40,512 nucleotides of DNA from Chloroflexota bacterium (GTDB taxonomy: Bacteria; Chloroflexota; Ktedonobacteria; Ktedonobacterales; Ktedonobacteraceae). Shown here piece by piece: positions 1-7,454 of the stretch. Within the stretch, counting starts at the first letter, position 1; each line of letters begins with the position of its first letter. A program made the translations under genes and the position numbers. The notes under the pieces are model-generated. The model worked only from the letters and a program-made list of their open reading frames with translations. It was not told the DNA's origin and did not search any database. The stretch is from NCBI GenBank assembly GCA_902810755.1, contig CADDYT010000051.1, positions 1 to 40,512 of the forward strand. Direction: 5' to 3'.

Positions 1-180
1 GGGTGGGTGGCTTGCCGTGTACGGGTGCGGGCTAGCCTGCGCGGGTGGGCTGGCCTGGGCGGCTGGTCTGCGACGGTGGGCTAGCCTGGACGGGTGGCCT
101 GCGAGGGTGGGTGGCTTGCCGTGTACGGGTGCGGGCTGGCCTGCGATGGGGCGCGGCGGCTGGCCTGCAGTGCGGAATGG
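1..180. repeat. Degenerate GC-rich repeat block at the left edge
   Basis: The block is built from variants of GGGTGGCCTGCG and GGCTGGCCTG. A roughly 41-base unit at 1-41 recurs at 105-145 with one visible difference (CTAGCC versus CTGGCC), a direct duplication with a 104-base period. The GGCTGGCCTG core resembles one arm of the hairpin repeats elsewhere in the window, so this may be a decayed, tandemly expanded member. It lies just upstream of the acyl-CoA synthetase. An open frame runs through it into that gene, but it is repeat, not protein. Confidence 0.7.
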
Positions 181-219
181 TCACTATCGGTAGATTCTAG
201 TAACACAGGGAGGGCAAAC

Positions 220-1965
220 ATGGGCATGATCAATGACGGGCTGTCGTACTGGCAGGCCGAAGCAGCTGGCGAACCACTGCTTGAAATGACCATCGGCGAC
301 TGCCTGGATCAACAGGCGGAGAAGCTTTCCACGCAGGAGGCTATCGTCTACTCCTGCTATCCTGAGTTCGGCGGCGCGCTGGATATTCGCTGGACGTTCG
401 CGGAATATCGGGATCGTGTGAACACAACGGCCAGGGGCTTGATGGCGCTGGGGCTGAAGAAGGGCGACCACATCGCTATCTGGGCGGCGAACCTGCCTGA
501 ATGGATTCTGCTCTATCTGGCAGCCGCCAGAGCCGGGCTGGTGGTGGTGACGGTCAACCCCGCCTACCGCGCTGCCGAGCTGGAATATGTTCTCAAGCAG
601 GGCGATGTGCAGGCGCTATTTTTCATGGCACGTGTGCGCGACCATGACTGCCTGGCGACCGTGCGCTCTCTGGTCACGCCGGGCGCGCGCAATGGTGAGG
701 TGAGCAGCGAGAAATTGCCCATGCTGCGCTACGTCTCCCTCGTCGGCGCGCCTCCTGTCGGCCTGACGGAGCAAACAGAATGGCGACCGGTCCTCTTCCG
801 CGAAATGGTGGCGGCAGGCGCGCAGGTGAGCGATGAGGCCCTGCAGGAGCGACAGGCGACGGTCACGCCGCAGGACTCGTTCCAGATTCTCTATACCTCC
901 GGCACAACAGGTTTCCCGAAAGGCGCGGTGCAATCGCATCGGGCCGTCCTCAATAACGGGCGGCTCTTTGCGCGCCGCTGGGGAGTGCGCCAGGGAGATC
1001 GCTGCTGCACCACCATGCCCTTCTTCCACGCCGGTGGCTGCGTCCTCGCCATCCTGGCCGATTTAGCCGTTGGCGCGACGCTGCATCCCCTGATCGCCTT
1101 CGAGCCTGCCCGCACCCTGCAAATTATTAACACGGAACGCTGCGCGATGTATGGCGGCGTTCCCACCATGCTGCTGGCGATGTTGCAGCATCCCGATTTC
1201 GATAAATACGACCTCTCTTCCCTGCGCTCGGTTGTCAGCGGCGGCTCGCCCGTTCCCGTGCATTTGATGGAGCAGGTGAAGGAGCGCATGGGGGCCGATG
1301 TTGCCATCGTCTTCGGCCAGACAGAGGCCAGCGCCGCCATCACGCTGACAAAGCCGGACGATTCGTTCGAGCGTAAATCGGCAACCGTTGGCGTTCCCTT
1401 GCCACATGGCGAGGTGAAGATCATGAACGCCGCTACCGGCGAAACCGTGCCGTGCGGCGAGCGTGGCGAGCTTTGCTGTCGCGGCTATCTGGTCATGCTG
1501 GGCTACTATCACATGCCGGAGAAGACGGCGGAAGCCATCGATAGCGATGGCTGGTTGCACACCGGCGATCTGGCGACGATGGATGCACAGGGCTACGTCA
1601 ATATCGTAGGCCGTCTCAAAGATATGGTCATTCGCGGCGGCGAAAATCTCTTCCCCTTTGAGATCGAAGAGTTTTTGATTCGCCATCCGAAAGTAGCCGA
1701 TGTGCAGGTTCTTGGCGTCCCCGACAAATTCTTCGGCGAGGAACTGCTGGCCGTCGTCATTCCGAAAGCGGGCGAGCAGCTCACAGAGCAAGAACTGCGC
1801 GACTACTGCAAAGGCCAGATCAGTCACCAGAAAATCCCGCGCTACTTCCAGTTCGCCGAATCCTTCCCGCTGACGGCCAGCGGCAAGGTGCAGAAGTTCG
1901 TGCTGCGCGAGCAGGCCATCAAAACGCTGGGCCTGGAAGAGATAGCAAAGATCAGGACGGCATGA
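220..1965 (+). CDS. Fatty-acyl-CoA synthetase (AMP-binding family)
   Basis: This adenylate-forming enzyme of 581 residues activates a carboxylic acid, probably a medium or long fatty acid, with ATP and then CoA. The ATP-binding signature TSGTTGFPKG is at residues 226-235. The later motifs GWLHTGDLA and GRLKDMVIRGGENLFPFEIEE are present, and the C-terminal catalytic lysine lies in TASGKVQKF. The start at 220 is chosen because GGGAGGG lies about 6 bases upstream and family homology begins there; the frame is open to 94, but that part is repeat DNA. The stop overlaps the next gene by four bases (ATGA), implying translational coupling. The exact substrate cannot be read from sequence. Confidence 0.93.
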   Translation: MGMINDGLSYWQAEAAGEPLLEMTIGDCLDQQAEKLSTQEAIVYSCYPEFGGALDIRWTFAEYRDRVNTTARGLMALGLKKGDHIAIWAANLPEWILLYLAAARAGLVVVTVNPAYRAAELEYVLKQGDVQALFFMARVRDHDCLATVRSLVTPGARNGEVSSEKLPMLRYVSLVGAPPVGLTEQTEWRPVLFREMVAAGAQVSDEALQERQATVTPQDSFQILYTSGTTGFPKGAVQSHRAVLNNGRLFARRWGVRQGDRCCTTMPFFHAGGCVLAILADLAVGATLHPLIAFEPARTLQIINTERCAMYGGVPTMLLAMLQHPDFDKYDLSSLRSVVSGGSPVPVHLMEQVKERMGADVAIVFGQTEASAAITLTKPDDSFERKSATVGVPLPHGEVKIMNAATGETVPCGERGELCCRGYLVMLGYYHMPEKTAEAIDSDGWLHTGDLATMDAQGYVNIVGRLKDMVIRGGENLFPFEIEEFLIRHPKVADVQVLGVPDKFFGEELLAVVIPKAGEQLTEQELRDYCKGQISHQKIPRYFQFAESFPLTASGKVQKFVLREQAIKTLGLEEIAKIRTA

Positions 1966-3293
1966 AGAGAAACGATACACACCTACGAGGTGGTTTCATC
2001 TTTTGTTGTTTGCTGATCGTTCTCAGCGCGTGTTCGCCTTCCGTCGGCAACGCGCCAACGCCAACGCCGACGGCGACGCATCTGGCGACGCCGACTCCCA
2101 CGCCGACAGCGACACCAACGCCCGCGCCTTTGACGAATAGCCAGCTCGCAGCAAAGATCGTGCAGGGGATGACGCTGGATCAGAAGCTGGGGCAGATGGT
2201 GATTGTGGAGTTCTATGGCTCGACCTACAACGCTGATTTGAGCCAGATGATTCAGGATAACCAGGTGGGCGGCGTGCTGATCGAGAATAAGAACGGCAAC
2301 GCGCAGACGCGCAACCAGCTGGTTGCGCTCAACGCCGCCATGCAGGCGCACGCGCACATCCCCATCTTCATCAGCACCGATTTCGAGGGCGGCGTCGTCA
2401 ACGAATTGCGGCTCATCACGGGCGAGCGGCCATCCGAGGCGCAGATCGGGGCGACGGACAACCCGCAGGTGGCCTATAACGCGGGCTATAGCGCGGCGCA
2501 GACGCTGACCTCGCTTGGCCTCAACGTCAACTTCATGCCCATCGTCGATGTGCTGACCAACCCGAATAATCCCGGCCTGCCGGATCGCACCTTCGGCTCA
2601 ACCCCCGCGCTGGTCACGGAGATGGGCCGCGCCTACCTGCAAGGGCTGACAAAAGGCGGCGTGATCGGCAGCCTCAAACACTTCCCCGGCCTCGGCAGCG
2701 CCACGCTCGACCCGCATTACTCGCTGCCCTACATGAACCGCAGCATGGCGACGCTCAACGCCATTGACCTCGTTCCCTACCGCATGCTGATCGCCGAGGG
2801 TATCGTGCCGATGGTGATGGTGACGCATATCCTCAACCCGCAGCTTGACTCGAAGCTGCCCACCTCGCTCTCGCCCAACGTCGTCACCGGCCTGCTGCGC
2901 GACCAGCTCCACTTTCAGGGCGTCATCATCTGCGACACGCTCTGGATGGGCGGTATCAGCAATACCTACTCGCTGCCCCAGGCCGCCGTTCTCACCATCA
3001 AAGCTGGAACCGACCTCCTGCTCGGCCCGCGCGGTCTCAGCGATACGCAGCACATGATCGCCGGGATGCGCCAGGCCGTCACCAGTGGCCAGATTTCCCT
3101 CAGCCAGATCAACACCTCCGTCACGCGCATCCTCACCCTCAAACTCCAGTACCACATCATCTCCCATCAGCAAGCTCTACAACTGGCCCGCTACGATGAT
3201 GTAGGGGAATCGAGGGGAGAGATAAGTAACGGGGCGCAGACGTTTGTGGGGACGATACAGGCGGCAGAGATCAGAAGGGTAAAAGCCCTTTAA
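1962..3293 (+). CDS. Glycoside hydrolase family 3 lipoprotein (NagZ-like beta-N-acetylhexosaminidase)
   Basis: The 443-residue secreted lipoprotein has an N-terminal hydrophobic signal ending in the lipobox LSAC (Cys24). A Thr/Pro/Ala-rich linker (about 31-57) follows, then a GH3 catalytic domain. KHFPG at 239-243 is followed by the Asp250-x-His252 dyad typical of NagZ-type enzymes, and the likely nucleophile is Asp325 in CDTLWMGG. NagZ-type GH3 enzymes remove beta-linked N-acetylglucosamine from peptidoglycan fragments or chitin oligomers; an extracellular anchor suits scavenging. The gene begins inside the stop of the acyl-CoA synthetase, an unusual operon partner. The last 30 or so residues look unlike the family and run into the convergent tspO-like gene with a four-base overlap. 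Confidence 0.9.
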   Translation: MKRNDTHLRGGFIFCCLLIVLSACSPSVGNAPTPTPTATHLATPTPTPTATPTPAPLTNSQLAAKIVQGMTLDQKLGQMVIVEFYGSTYNADLSQMIQDNQVGGVLIENKNGNAQTRNQLVALNAAMQAHAHIPIFISTDFEGGVVNELRLITGERPSEAQIGATDNPQVAYNAGYSAAQTLTSLGLNVNFMPIVDVLTNPNNPGLPDRTFGSTPALVTEMGRAYLQGLTKGGVIGSLKHFPGLGSATLDPHYSLPYMNRSMATLNAIDLVPYRMLIAEGIVPMVMVTHILNPQLDSKLPTSLSPNVVTGLLRDQLHFQGVIICDTLWMGGISNTYSLPQAAVLTIKAGTDLLLGPRGLSDTQHMIAGMRQAVTSGQISLSQINTSVTRILTLKLQYHIISHQQALQLARYDDVGESRGEISNGAQTFVGTIQAAEIRRVKAL

Positions 3294-3934
3294 TCCCCCT
3301 TTTTCTCCAGCGCCGGTACTGGCTTCACGAATGGGCCGACGTGGTAGAGGTCGTCGCGGTTCCAGAGCATCTGGAAGGTGGCGGCGGTGGTGGCGATGAT
3401 GAGCCAGATGAAGAGGGTAGCCAGGGAGAGCGCGACCTTTGTGTCCTTCATTTTGAAGAGGGCCACCGCGCCGCTGGCGATGGTGAGCAGGAACATGGTG
3501 ACGGTCAGCACGAAGGCGTTGATGGGGGAGCGCAGGCTGAAGTAAGCGGCGTTGAAGAGGATGTAGTCCAGCCAGGAAGCGGCCTGCAAGGCCAGAAAAG
3601 TATCGCGGCCCGGCGTCTCTCGCGGCCTGTTGAGCGCCTGCAAATTACCCCAGATCGTCAGGATGTTGTTGATGGTCCAGGCTGGCCCGAAGACCCACGA
3701 GGGCGGCGTAATGATTGCCTGTTTCAGGTTTCTGAAGTAATTGACATCGCCGAAGATATCCTCGCGCAGGCTCTGGCCCCTGTTGCCTCCAATGGCGCTG
3801 ACGAGGCCGGAAAGCCCGAAGGTCAGCGCCTGAATAACGACGTAAAAGATCACTCCCTGATACCAGCGAAAGCGCGGCTGCGGCTTCATTTCGCTTTTTA
3901 TTGACTTGATTACCCGTTCTACCGGTGAAGACAT
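3290..3934 (-). CDS. TspO/MBR family (tryptophan-rich sensory) membrane protein
   Basis: The protein has 214 residues and about five membrane segments. The family hallmark PPSWVFGPAWTINN is at residues 77-90, and later helices carry the expected W/N-rich ends. TspO proteins bind porphyrins and related ligands and modulate tetrapyrrole or stress responses. This one is longer than the usual 160 residues because of an N-terminal cytosolic extension and a longer loop after the first helix. The start at 3934 is preceded by AAGAAGGA at good spacing; an upstream in-frame start would add 23 unlikely residues. Its 3' end overlaps the GH3 gene tail-to-tail. Ligand and physiological role are unknown. 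Confidence 0.85.
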   Translation of the reverse strand: MSSPVERVIKSIKSEMKPQPRFRWYQGVIFYVVIQALTFGLSGLVSAIGGNRGQSLREDIFGDVNYFRNLKQAIITPPSWVFGPAWTINNILTIWGNLQALNRPRETPGRDTFLALQAASWLDYILFNAAYFSLRSPINAFVLTVTMFLLTIASGAVALFKMKDTKVALSLATLFIWLIIATTAATFQMLWNRDDLYHVGPFVKPVPALEKKGD

Positions 3935-4077
3935 CGTTTTTTCCTTCTTTCTTTCCTCACATATCCGCGCAGATTGCTCACACGCAAGGTGCGCCAGTGG
4001 CATCCAATCTGTTTCGGAGATATGACGCTATTGAGCGATGTAGCGGGTAAGCGAGACTTGCCCGGGCTGGCTTGAAA

Positions 4078-4653
4078 CTAGAGCGTCTGGATGAAGCTGG
4101 CGATGATGGCCTGGACTTCATCCAGACGGTTCTGGAAGAAGTGGTCGGCGCCCTGAATGGCGACCAGGCTTTTGGGGGGCGGCACCTGCTCGAACCACTG
4201 CTCGGTGAGTTTGAAGGGGGCAAGGTCGTCCTCGGTTCCCTGAATGATCAGTTTGGGTTTGTGGCTGCCCTGCAGGGTATCGCCGTCGAAGGAGCGAGCC
4301 GGGACGCCGAGGCCGATCATGGCCTGCACGCGATCATCGTTAGCAGCGACGCGTAGCCCGACCCAGGAGCCGAAGGAGAAGCCGGCCAGGATAACGGGCA
4401 GGCCGGGGTAGCGGCGGCTTAGAAAATCCAGCGCGTAGCGTACATCGTCCGACTCGCCGCGCCCCTCGTCATATGTTCCCGTGCTGTGGCCCACGCCGCG
4501 AAAATTGAAACGGAGCGCCGGAATGCCCAGCGCCTGCATGGTTTGCGCCACTTTGAAGATGACCTTGTTATGCATCGTGCCGCCATAGAGCGGGTGGGGA
4601 TGCAACGCCAGCCCGGCGTAACGCGGGTTGATGCCCGGCTCCTCCGACTTCAA
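4078..4653 (-). CDS. Alpha/beta hydrolase (COG2945-like), true start probably further upstream
   Basis: This small serine hydrolase has family motifs HPHPLYGGTM, FNFRGVGHS, nucleophile elbow GFSFGS (Ser93), acid GTEDD (Asp142 or Asp143) and base in GADHF (His171). The substrate is unknown; relatives are annotated as generic esterases or hydrolases. The coordinates begin at the first conventional start, a TTG with no ribosome site. The frame upstream to 4710 still reads as family sequence (ILHINIPTPQGHLEGIL), and a strong AAGGAGG sits 9 bases before an ATC codon at 4708-4710. The only in-frame ATG (4717-4719) is followed directly by TGA. Translation therefore either starts at a rare codon or the start has been damaged. 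Confidence 0.85.
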   Translation of the reverse strand: MKSEEPGINPRYAGLALHPHPLYGGTMHNKVIFKVAQTMQALGIPALRFNFRGVGHSTGTYDEGRGESDDVRYALDFLSRRYPGLPVILAGFSFGSWVGLRVAANDDRVQAMIGLGVPARSFDGDTLQGSHKPKLIIQGTEDDLAPFKLTEQWFEQVPPPKSLVAIQGADHFFQNRLDEVQAIIASFIQTL

Positions 4654-4816
4654 AATGCCCTCCAGGTGTCCCTGTGGCGTTGGAATATTGATATGCAGTA
4701 TCTGGCTGATGGCTCACATCCTCCTTTTCTCATGGCGACAGAAAAAGTGCTGTCCCTTTCCGCTCATTTTTGCGATTTACAACATTTGCGCCTGTTTTTA
4801 AGCAGTGTAGTATAGT

Positions 4817-4822
4817 ATTATA
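4817..4822 (-). promoter_or_regulatory. Candidate -10 element for the alpha/beta hydrolase
   Basis: On the minus strand these bases read TATAAT, about 110 bases upstream of the hydrolase start region. There is no convincing -35 hexamer at the usual distance, and the surrounding DNA is generally AT-rich, so this is a weak call. Confidence 0.35.
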
Positions 4823-4864
4823 TCATATTATTTGACCGAAAATGCCGACAGAGCAGAGATGAGC

Positions 4865-4907
4865 AAGTTGCGGCTGGCCAGCCCTTGCGGCTGGCCAGCC
4901 GCAACTT
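4865..4907. repeat. Single hairpin-repeat copy
   Basis: Two 17-base arms (4865-4881 and 4891-4907) are exact inverse complements around a 9-base loop. The core GGCTGGCCAG / CTGGCCAGCC is the same family as the larger clusters at 7.5, 9.3, 28-29, 32.4 and 35.9 kb. It sits between the divergent hydrolase and thymidylate-kinase-like genes, just upstream of the promoter at 4933, and could also act as an attenuator or insulator. Confidence 0.8.
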
Positions 4908-4932
4908 CATTACCGGTCGGTTCGTGCTGCAC

Positions 4933-4962
4933 TTGACAGAGAGCGGCGAATTGCAGCATAAT
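4933..4962 (+). promoter_or_regulatory. Sigma-70-type promoter for the tandem kinase genes
   Basis: TTGACA at 4933-4938 is followed, after an 18-base spacer, by CATAAT at 4957-4962. That predicts transcription from about 4969, some 40 bases before the ATG at 5009. Confidence 0.7.
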
Positions 4963-5008
4963 CGTTGCAAGGTATATGGTAGCGGCTTGCTGGTAAAAGG
5001 ACTCTTTG

Positions 5009-5773
5009 ATGGAAACATATGGATTGCATAAGTATCCTGGCCGCCTCTTCATCGTCGAAGGGGTGGACGGCTCAGGCAAAAGCACGCAGATCGCACTCTT
5101 GCGCCAGTGGCTTATCAGTGAAGGGTATCCTGTCTTCTTCAGTGAGTGGAATTCGTCTCCTCTTGTCAAGCAAACGACGAGCAAGGGCAAGAAAAAACAG
5201 CTATTGACGCCCACGACCTTCAGCTTAATTCATGCCACCGACTTCGCCGACCGCACGGAGCATGATATTATTCCCCCGCTCAAGGCCGGGGCTATCGTGC
5301 TGGCGGATCGCTACATCTATACCGCCTTTGCCCGCGACGTGGCGCGCAATGTGGATCGCCGCTGGGTACGCGAACTCTACCAGTTCGCCGTCAAGCCGAC
5401 CGTTGCCTTCTATTACCGCATCCCCCTGGAAGTCTCGCTCAGCCGCATCCTGACAGGGCGAGCCGAGCTGAAATATTACGAAGCCGGCATGGATCTGGGA
5501 CTGAGCAATGACCCCCTCGAAAGCTTTAAACTCTTCCAGCAGCGCATCGTCAACGAATATGAGGCGATGGTGGATGAATTTGGCCTGACGGTGATGGATG
5601 CCACGCTGCCTATCCCCGATCAGCAGCGGCGCATGCGCGAGATCATCAAGCCCTACCTGCGCGGCGTGCGGCGCATCCGCTCCTCGGCGCAGGAGTCGGC
5701 CTGGGCCGGGCTGGCGCGCGAAATGCGCCCCTCGCAGCCAGAGCTGCCTGAAGTGGGGAGAAGCGGGCGATGA
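5009..5773 (+). CDS. Thymidylate kinase-like P-loop protein (copy 1)
   Basis: This 254-residue P-loop kinase of the dTMP kinase fold has Walker A GVDGSGKST at residues 18-26 and a second motif ADRYIYTAFARD around Asp100-Arg101. Canonical dTMP kinases carry DR-Y/F-x-x-S followed by a lid; here the region after DRY differs and the protein is about 40 residues longer than usual. The substrate may therefore be dTMP or another (d)NMP. The ATG at 5009 is chosen over the adjacent TTG because AAAAGGA lies 8-9 bases upstream. It overlaps copy 2 by four bases, so the two are made together, possibly as a heteromer. A separate canonical tmk may exist elsewhere. Confidence 0.85.
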   Translation: METYGLHKYPGRLFIVEGVDGSGKSTQIALLRQWLISEGYPVFFSEWNSSPLVKQTTSKGKKKQLLTPTTFSLIHATDFADRTEHDIIPPLKAGAIVLADRYIYTAFARDVARNVDRRWVRELYQFAVKPTVAFYYRIPLEVSLSRILTGRAELKYYEAGMDLGLSNDPLESFKLFQQRIVNEYEAMVDEFGLTVMDATLPIPDQQRRMREIIKPYLRGVRRIRSSAQESAWAGLAREMRPSQPELPEVGRSGR

Positions 5774-6465
5774 CGAAGCTATCTTTCTATGGCATCGACG
5801 CCATCCACCTGCGAGAGCAGGAAGAGATTCTGCCTGGTCGCCTCATCGTCATCGAGGGAACCGACAGCGTGGGCCGTTCCACGCAGTTGAACCGGTTGCG
5901 CCCCTGGCTGGAGAGCAGCGGTTACGCCGTCGTGGACACGGAGATGACGCGCTCGGTGCTGGCCGGTCCGGGCCTGAAGAAGGCCAAAGAGGGCCACACC
6001 CTCGGCCCTATCACCCTGAACCTGTTCTACGCCACCGATTTCGTCGACCGCTTCGAGAACCAGATCGTCCCCGCTCTGCGCGCCGGTTTCATCGTCCTTA
6101 CCGACCGCTACATCTATTCCCTGATCGCGCGCGCCGTTGTGCGCGGGGCGGACCCGCACTGGATTCGCTCGATCTACGGCCTCGCCCTCAAGCCCGATGT
6201 CATTCTCTACCTCAAAATCAGCATTCACGACCTGATCCCCCGTGTCCTGCAGCGCGGCGGCTTCGACTACTGGGAATCCGGCATGGATATGCGCCTCGGT
6301 TCCGACCTCTTTGAAAGCTTCGTCAACTACCAGACGCGCCTGCTCAAGCAATTCGACACCATGTCCGAAGAATACGGCTTCCAGGTCATCGACGCCGGCC
6401 TGCCCATCGAGCAGGTTACCGAGCAACTGAAGGCAAGAATTTTTCCCCTGCTGCCGCAGGGATAA
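5770..6465 (+). CDS. Thymidylate kinase-like protein (copy 2) with altered Walker A
   Basis: The 231-residue paralogue of the preceding gene shares the layout: P-loop, ATDF-DR segment, TDRYIY motif and YWESGMDM region matching copy 1's YYEAGMDL. The P-loop reads GTDSVGRST (30-38), with Arg36 where Walker A has its invariant phosphate-binding lysine. The fold looks intact otherwise, so the protein may be a weak or specialised kinase or a non-catalytic partner of copy 1. It begins in the ATGA overlap of copy 1, a sign of translational coupling. Family membership is clear; activity is doubtful. Confidence 0.82.
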   Translation: MTKLSFYGIDAIHLREQEEILPGRLIVIEGTDSVGRSTQLNRLRPWLESSGYAVVDTEMTRSVLAGPGLKKAKEGHTLGPITLNLFYATDFVDRFENQIVPALRAGFIVLTDRYIYSLIARAVVRGADPHWIRSIYGLALKPDVILYLKISIHDLIPRVLQRGGFDYWESGMDMRLGSDLFESFVNYQTRLLKQFDTMSEEYGFQVIDAGLPIEQVTEQLKARIFPLLPQG

Positions 6466-6506
6466 CGCCCGTCGCGCCATCAGGCGGCAAGGCGGCAAAA
6501 AACCTA

Positions 6507-6535
6507 TTGCATAGAAGCAGTAAGTATGATATACT
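6507..6535 (+). promoter_or_regulatory. Promoter for rpmI-rplT
   Basis: TTGCAT (6507-6512) and TATACT (6530-6535) are separated by exactly 17 bases, giving a start near 6542 and a leader of about 225 bases before rpmI. Confidence 0.65.
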
Positions 6536-6541
6536 GCGTCT

Positions 6542-6766
6542 CGTTGCGGGGCCACTCCTGAAAAAGGCTTTCTGCGCCTTTGATGGACGAGCGAGGAAAC
6601 TCACAGGAGAACGGAAGGGACGGGAAGAGATCAACTCCTCTTCATCTCCATCATCTCTCCCCTCAGATACGCTGAGATGTACGAGCCTGCGTGGCAGGAC
6701 AGCATAGATGGGCGTGAAAACATGGTATTGCCCCCGCACGCGAGTAAAGTCAGGAAGAAAAGGATT
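6542..6766 (+). promoter_or_regulatory. Long untranslated leader of rpmI-rplT
   Basis: This is a gene-free stretch between the predicted transcription start and the L35 start. It has purine-rich and pyrimidine-rich tracts that can pair, for example GGGAAGAGAT near 6630 with ATCTCTCCC near 6653. L20 represses its own operon through leader or intergenic structures in other bacteria, so such a role is possible here, but no recognisable L20 box was identified. Confidence 0.35.
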
Positions 6767-6970
6767 ATGAAGCAGAAACTGAAAACACACAAGGCAATGG
6801 CCAAGCGCGTCAAAGTGACCGGCTCTGGCCGCTTCATGCGCCGCAAAGTGGCGATCAGCCACCTGCGCCGCCACAAATCACCCGAGGCCGTCCGTTCGGC
6901 GGACAAAGAGTTCGAGCTGGCGACCGGCGACCGCCGCCGCTTGAAGAGACTCCTCCCGTATGACTTCTAA
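6767..6970 (+). CDS. rpmI: 50S ribosomal protein L35
   Basis: The 67-residue basic ribosomal protein of the large subunit has the conserved N-terminus KLKTHKAMAKR-KVTGSG and the C-terminal RLKRLLPY. The ATG at 6767 matches the normal family start, although the frame is open further upstream. AAAAGG precedes it at short spacing. It is followed 85 bases later by rplT, the usual partner. The third usual member, infC, is not next to them; two nucleotide-kinase-like genes lie upstream instead. Confidence 0.95.
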   Translation: MKQKLKTHKAMAKRVKVTGSGRFMRRKVAISHLRRHKSPEAVRSADKEFELATGDRRRLKRLLPYDF

Positions 6971-7055
6971 AGTCCAGTTCTCACAACGAGACGAGAGAGA
7001 AACAGATCACCGAAGAGAGAAACATTCGATCAGTTATTATGGAGGATAAAGCAGT

Positions 7056-7418
7056 ATGCCCAGGGTAAAACGTGGCGTTACCGCTCACAAGAAGCATAAA
7101 AAAATTCTTGAGATGGCCGAGGGCCATCGTGGCGCGCGCAGGCGCCTGTTCCGTCCCGCCCACGAGTCCGTTATGCGCTCGATGGCGTATATGTATCGTG
7201 ATCGCCGCAATCGCAAGCGCGACATGCGCCGCCTGTGGATCACGCGCATCAACGCCGCCGCCCGCATGCACGGCGTCAGCTATAGCAAACTGATGCATGC
7301 CATCCACGAAGCAAACATCGACGTAGACCGCAAGATCCTCGCCGAAATGGCGGTCAATGACGAGGCAGCTTTCAGCGCGCTGGTGCAGAGAGCATTGGAT
7401 TCGGTCACGACCGTGTAA
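7056..7418 (+). CDS. rplT: 50S ribosomal protein L20
   Basis: The 120-residue ribosomal protein binds 23S rRNA early in large-subunit assembly. The sequence is full length and typical: MPRVKRGV start, RRRLFRPAHESVMRSM, YMYRDRRNRKRDMRRLWITRINAAAR, and the C-terminal IDVDRKILAEMA segment. GGAGG lies about 11 bases before the ATG. It is in an operon with rpmI. In other bacteria L20 autoregulates this operon. Confidence 0.97.
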   Translation: MPRVKRGVTAHKKHKKILEMAEGHRGARRRLFRPAHESVMRSMAYMYRDRRNRKRDMRRLWITRINAAARMHGVSYSKLMHAIHEANIDVDRKILAEMAVNDEAAFSALVQRALDSVTTV

Positions 7419-7454
7419 TTTTATGAAAAGATAACGTAGGGCGGAGACCGGAGA

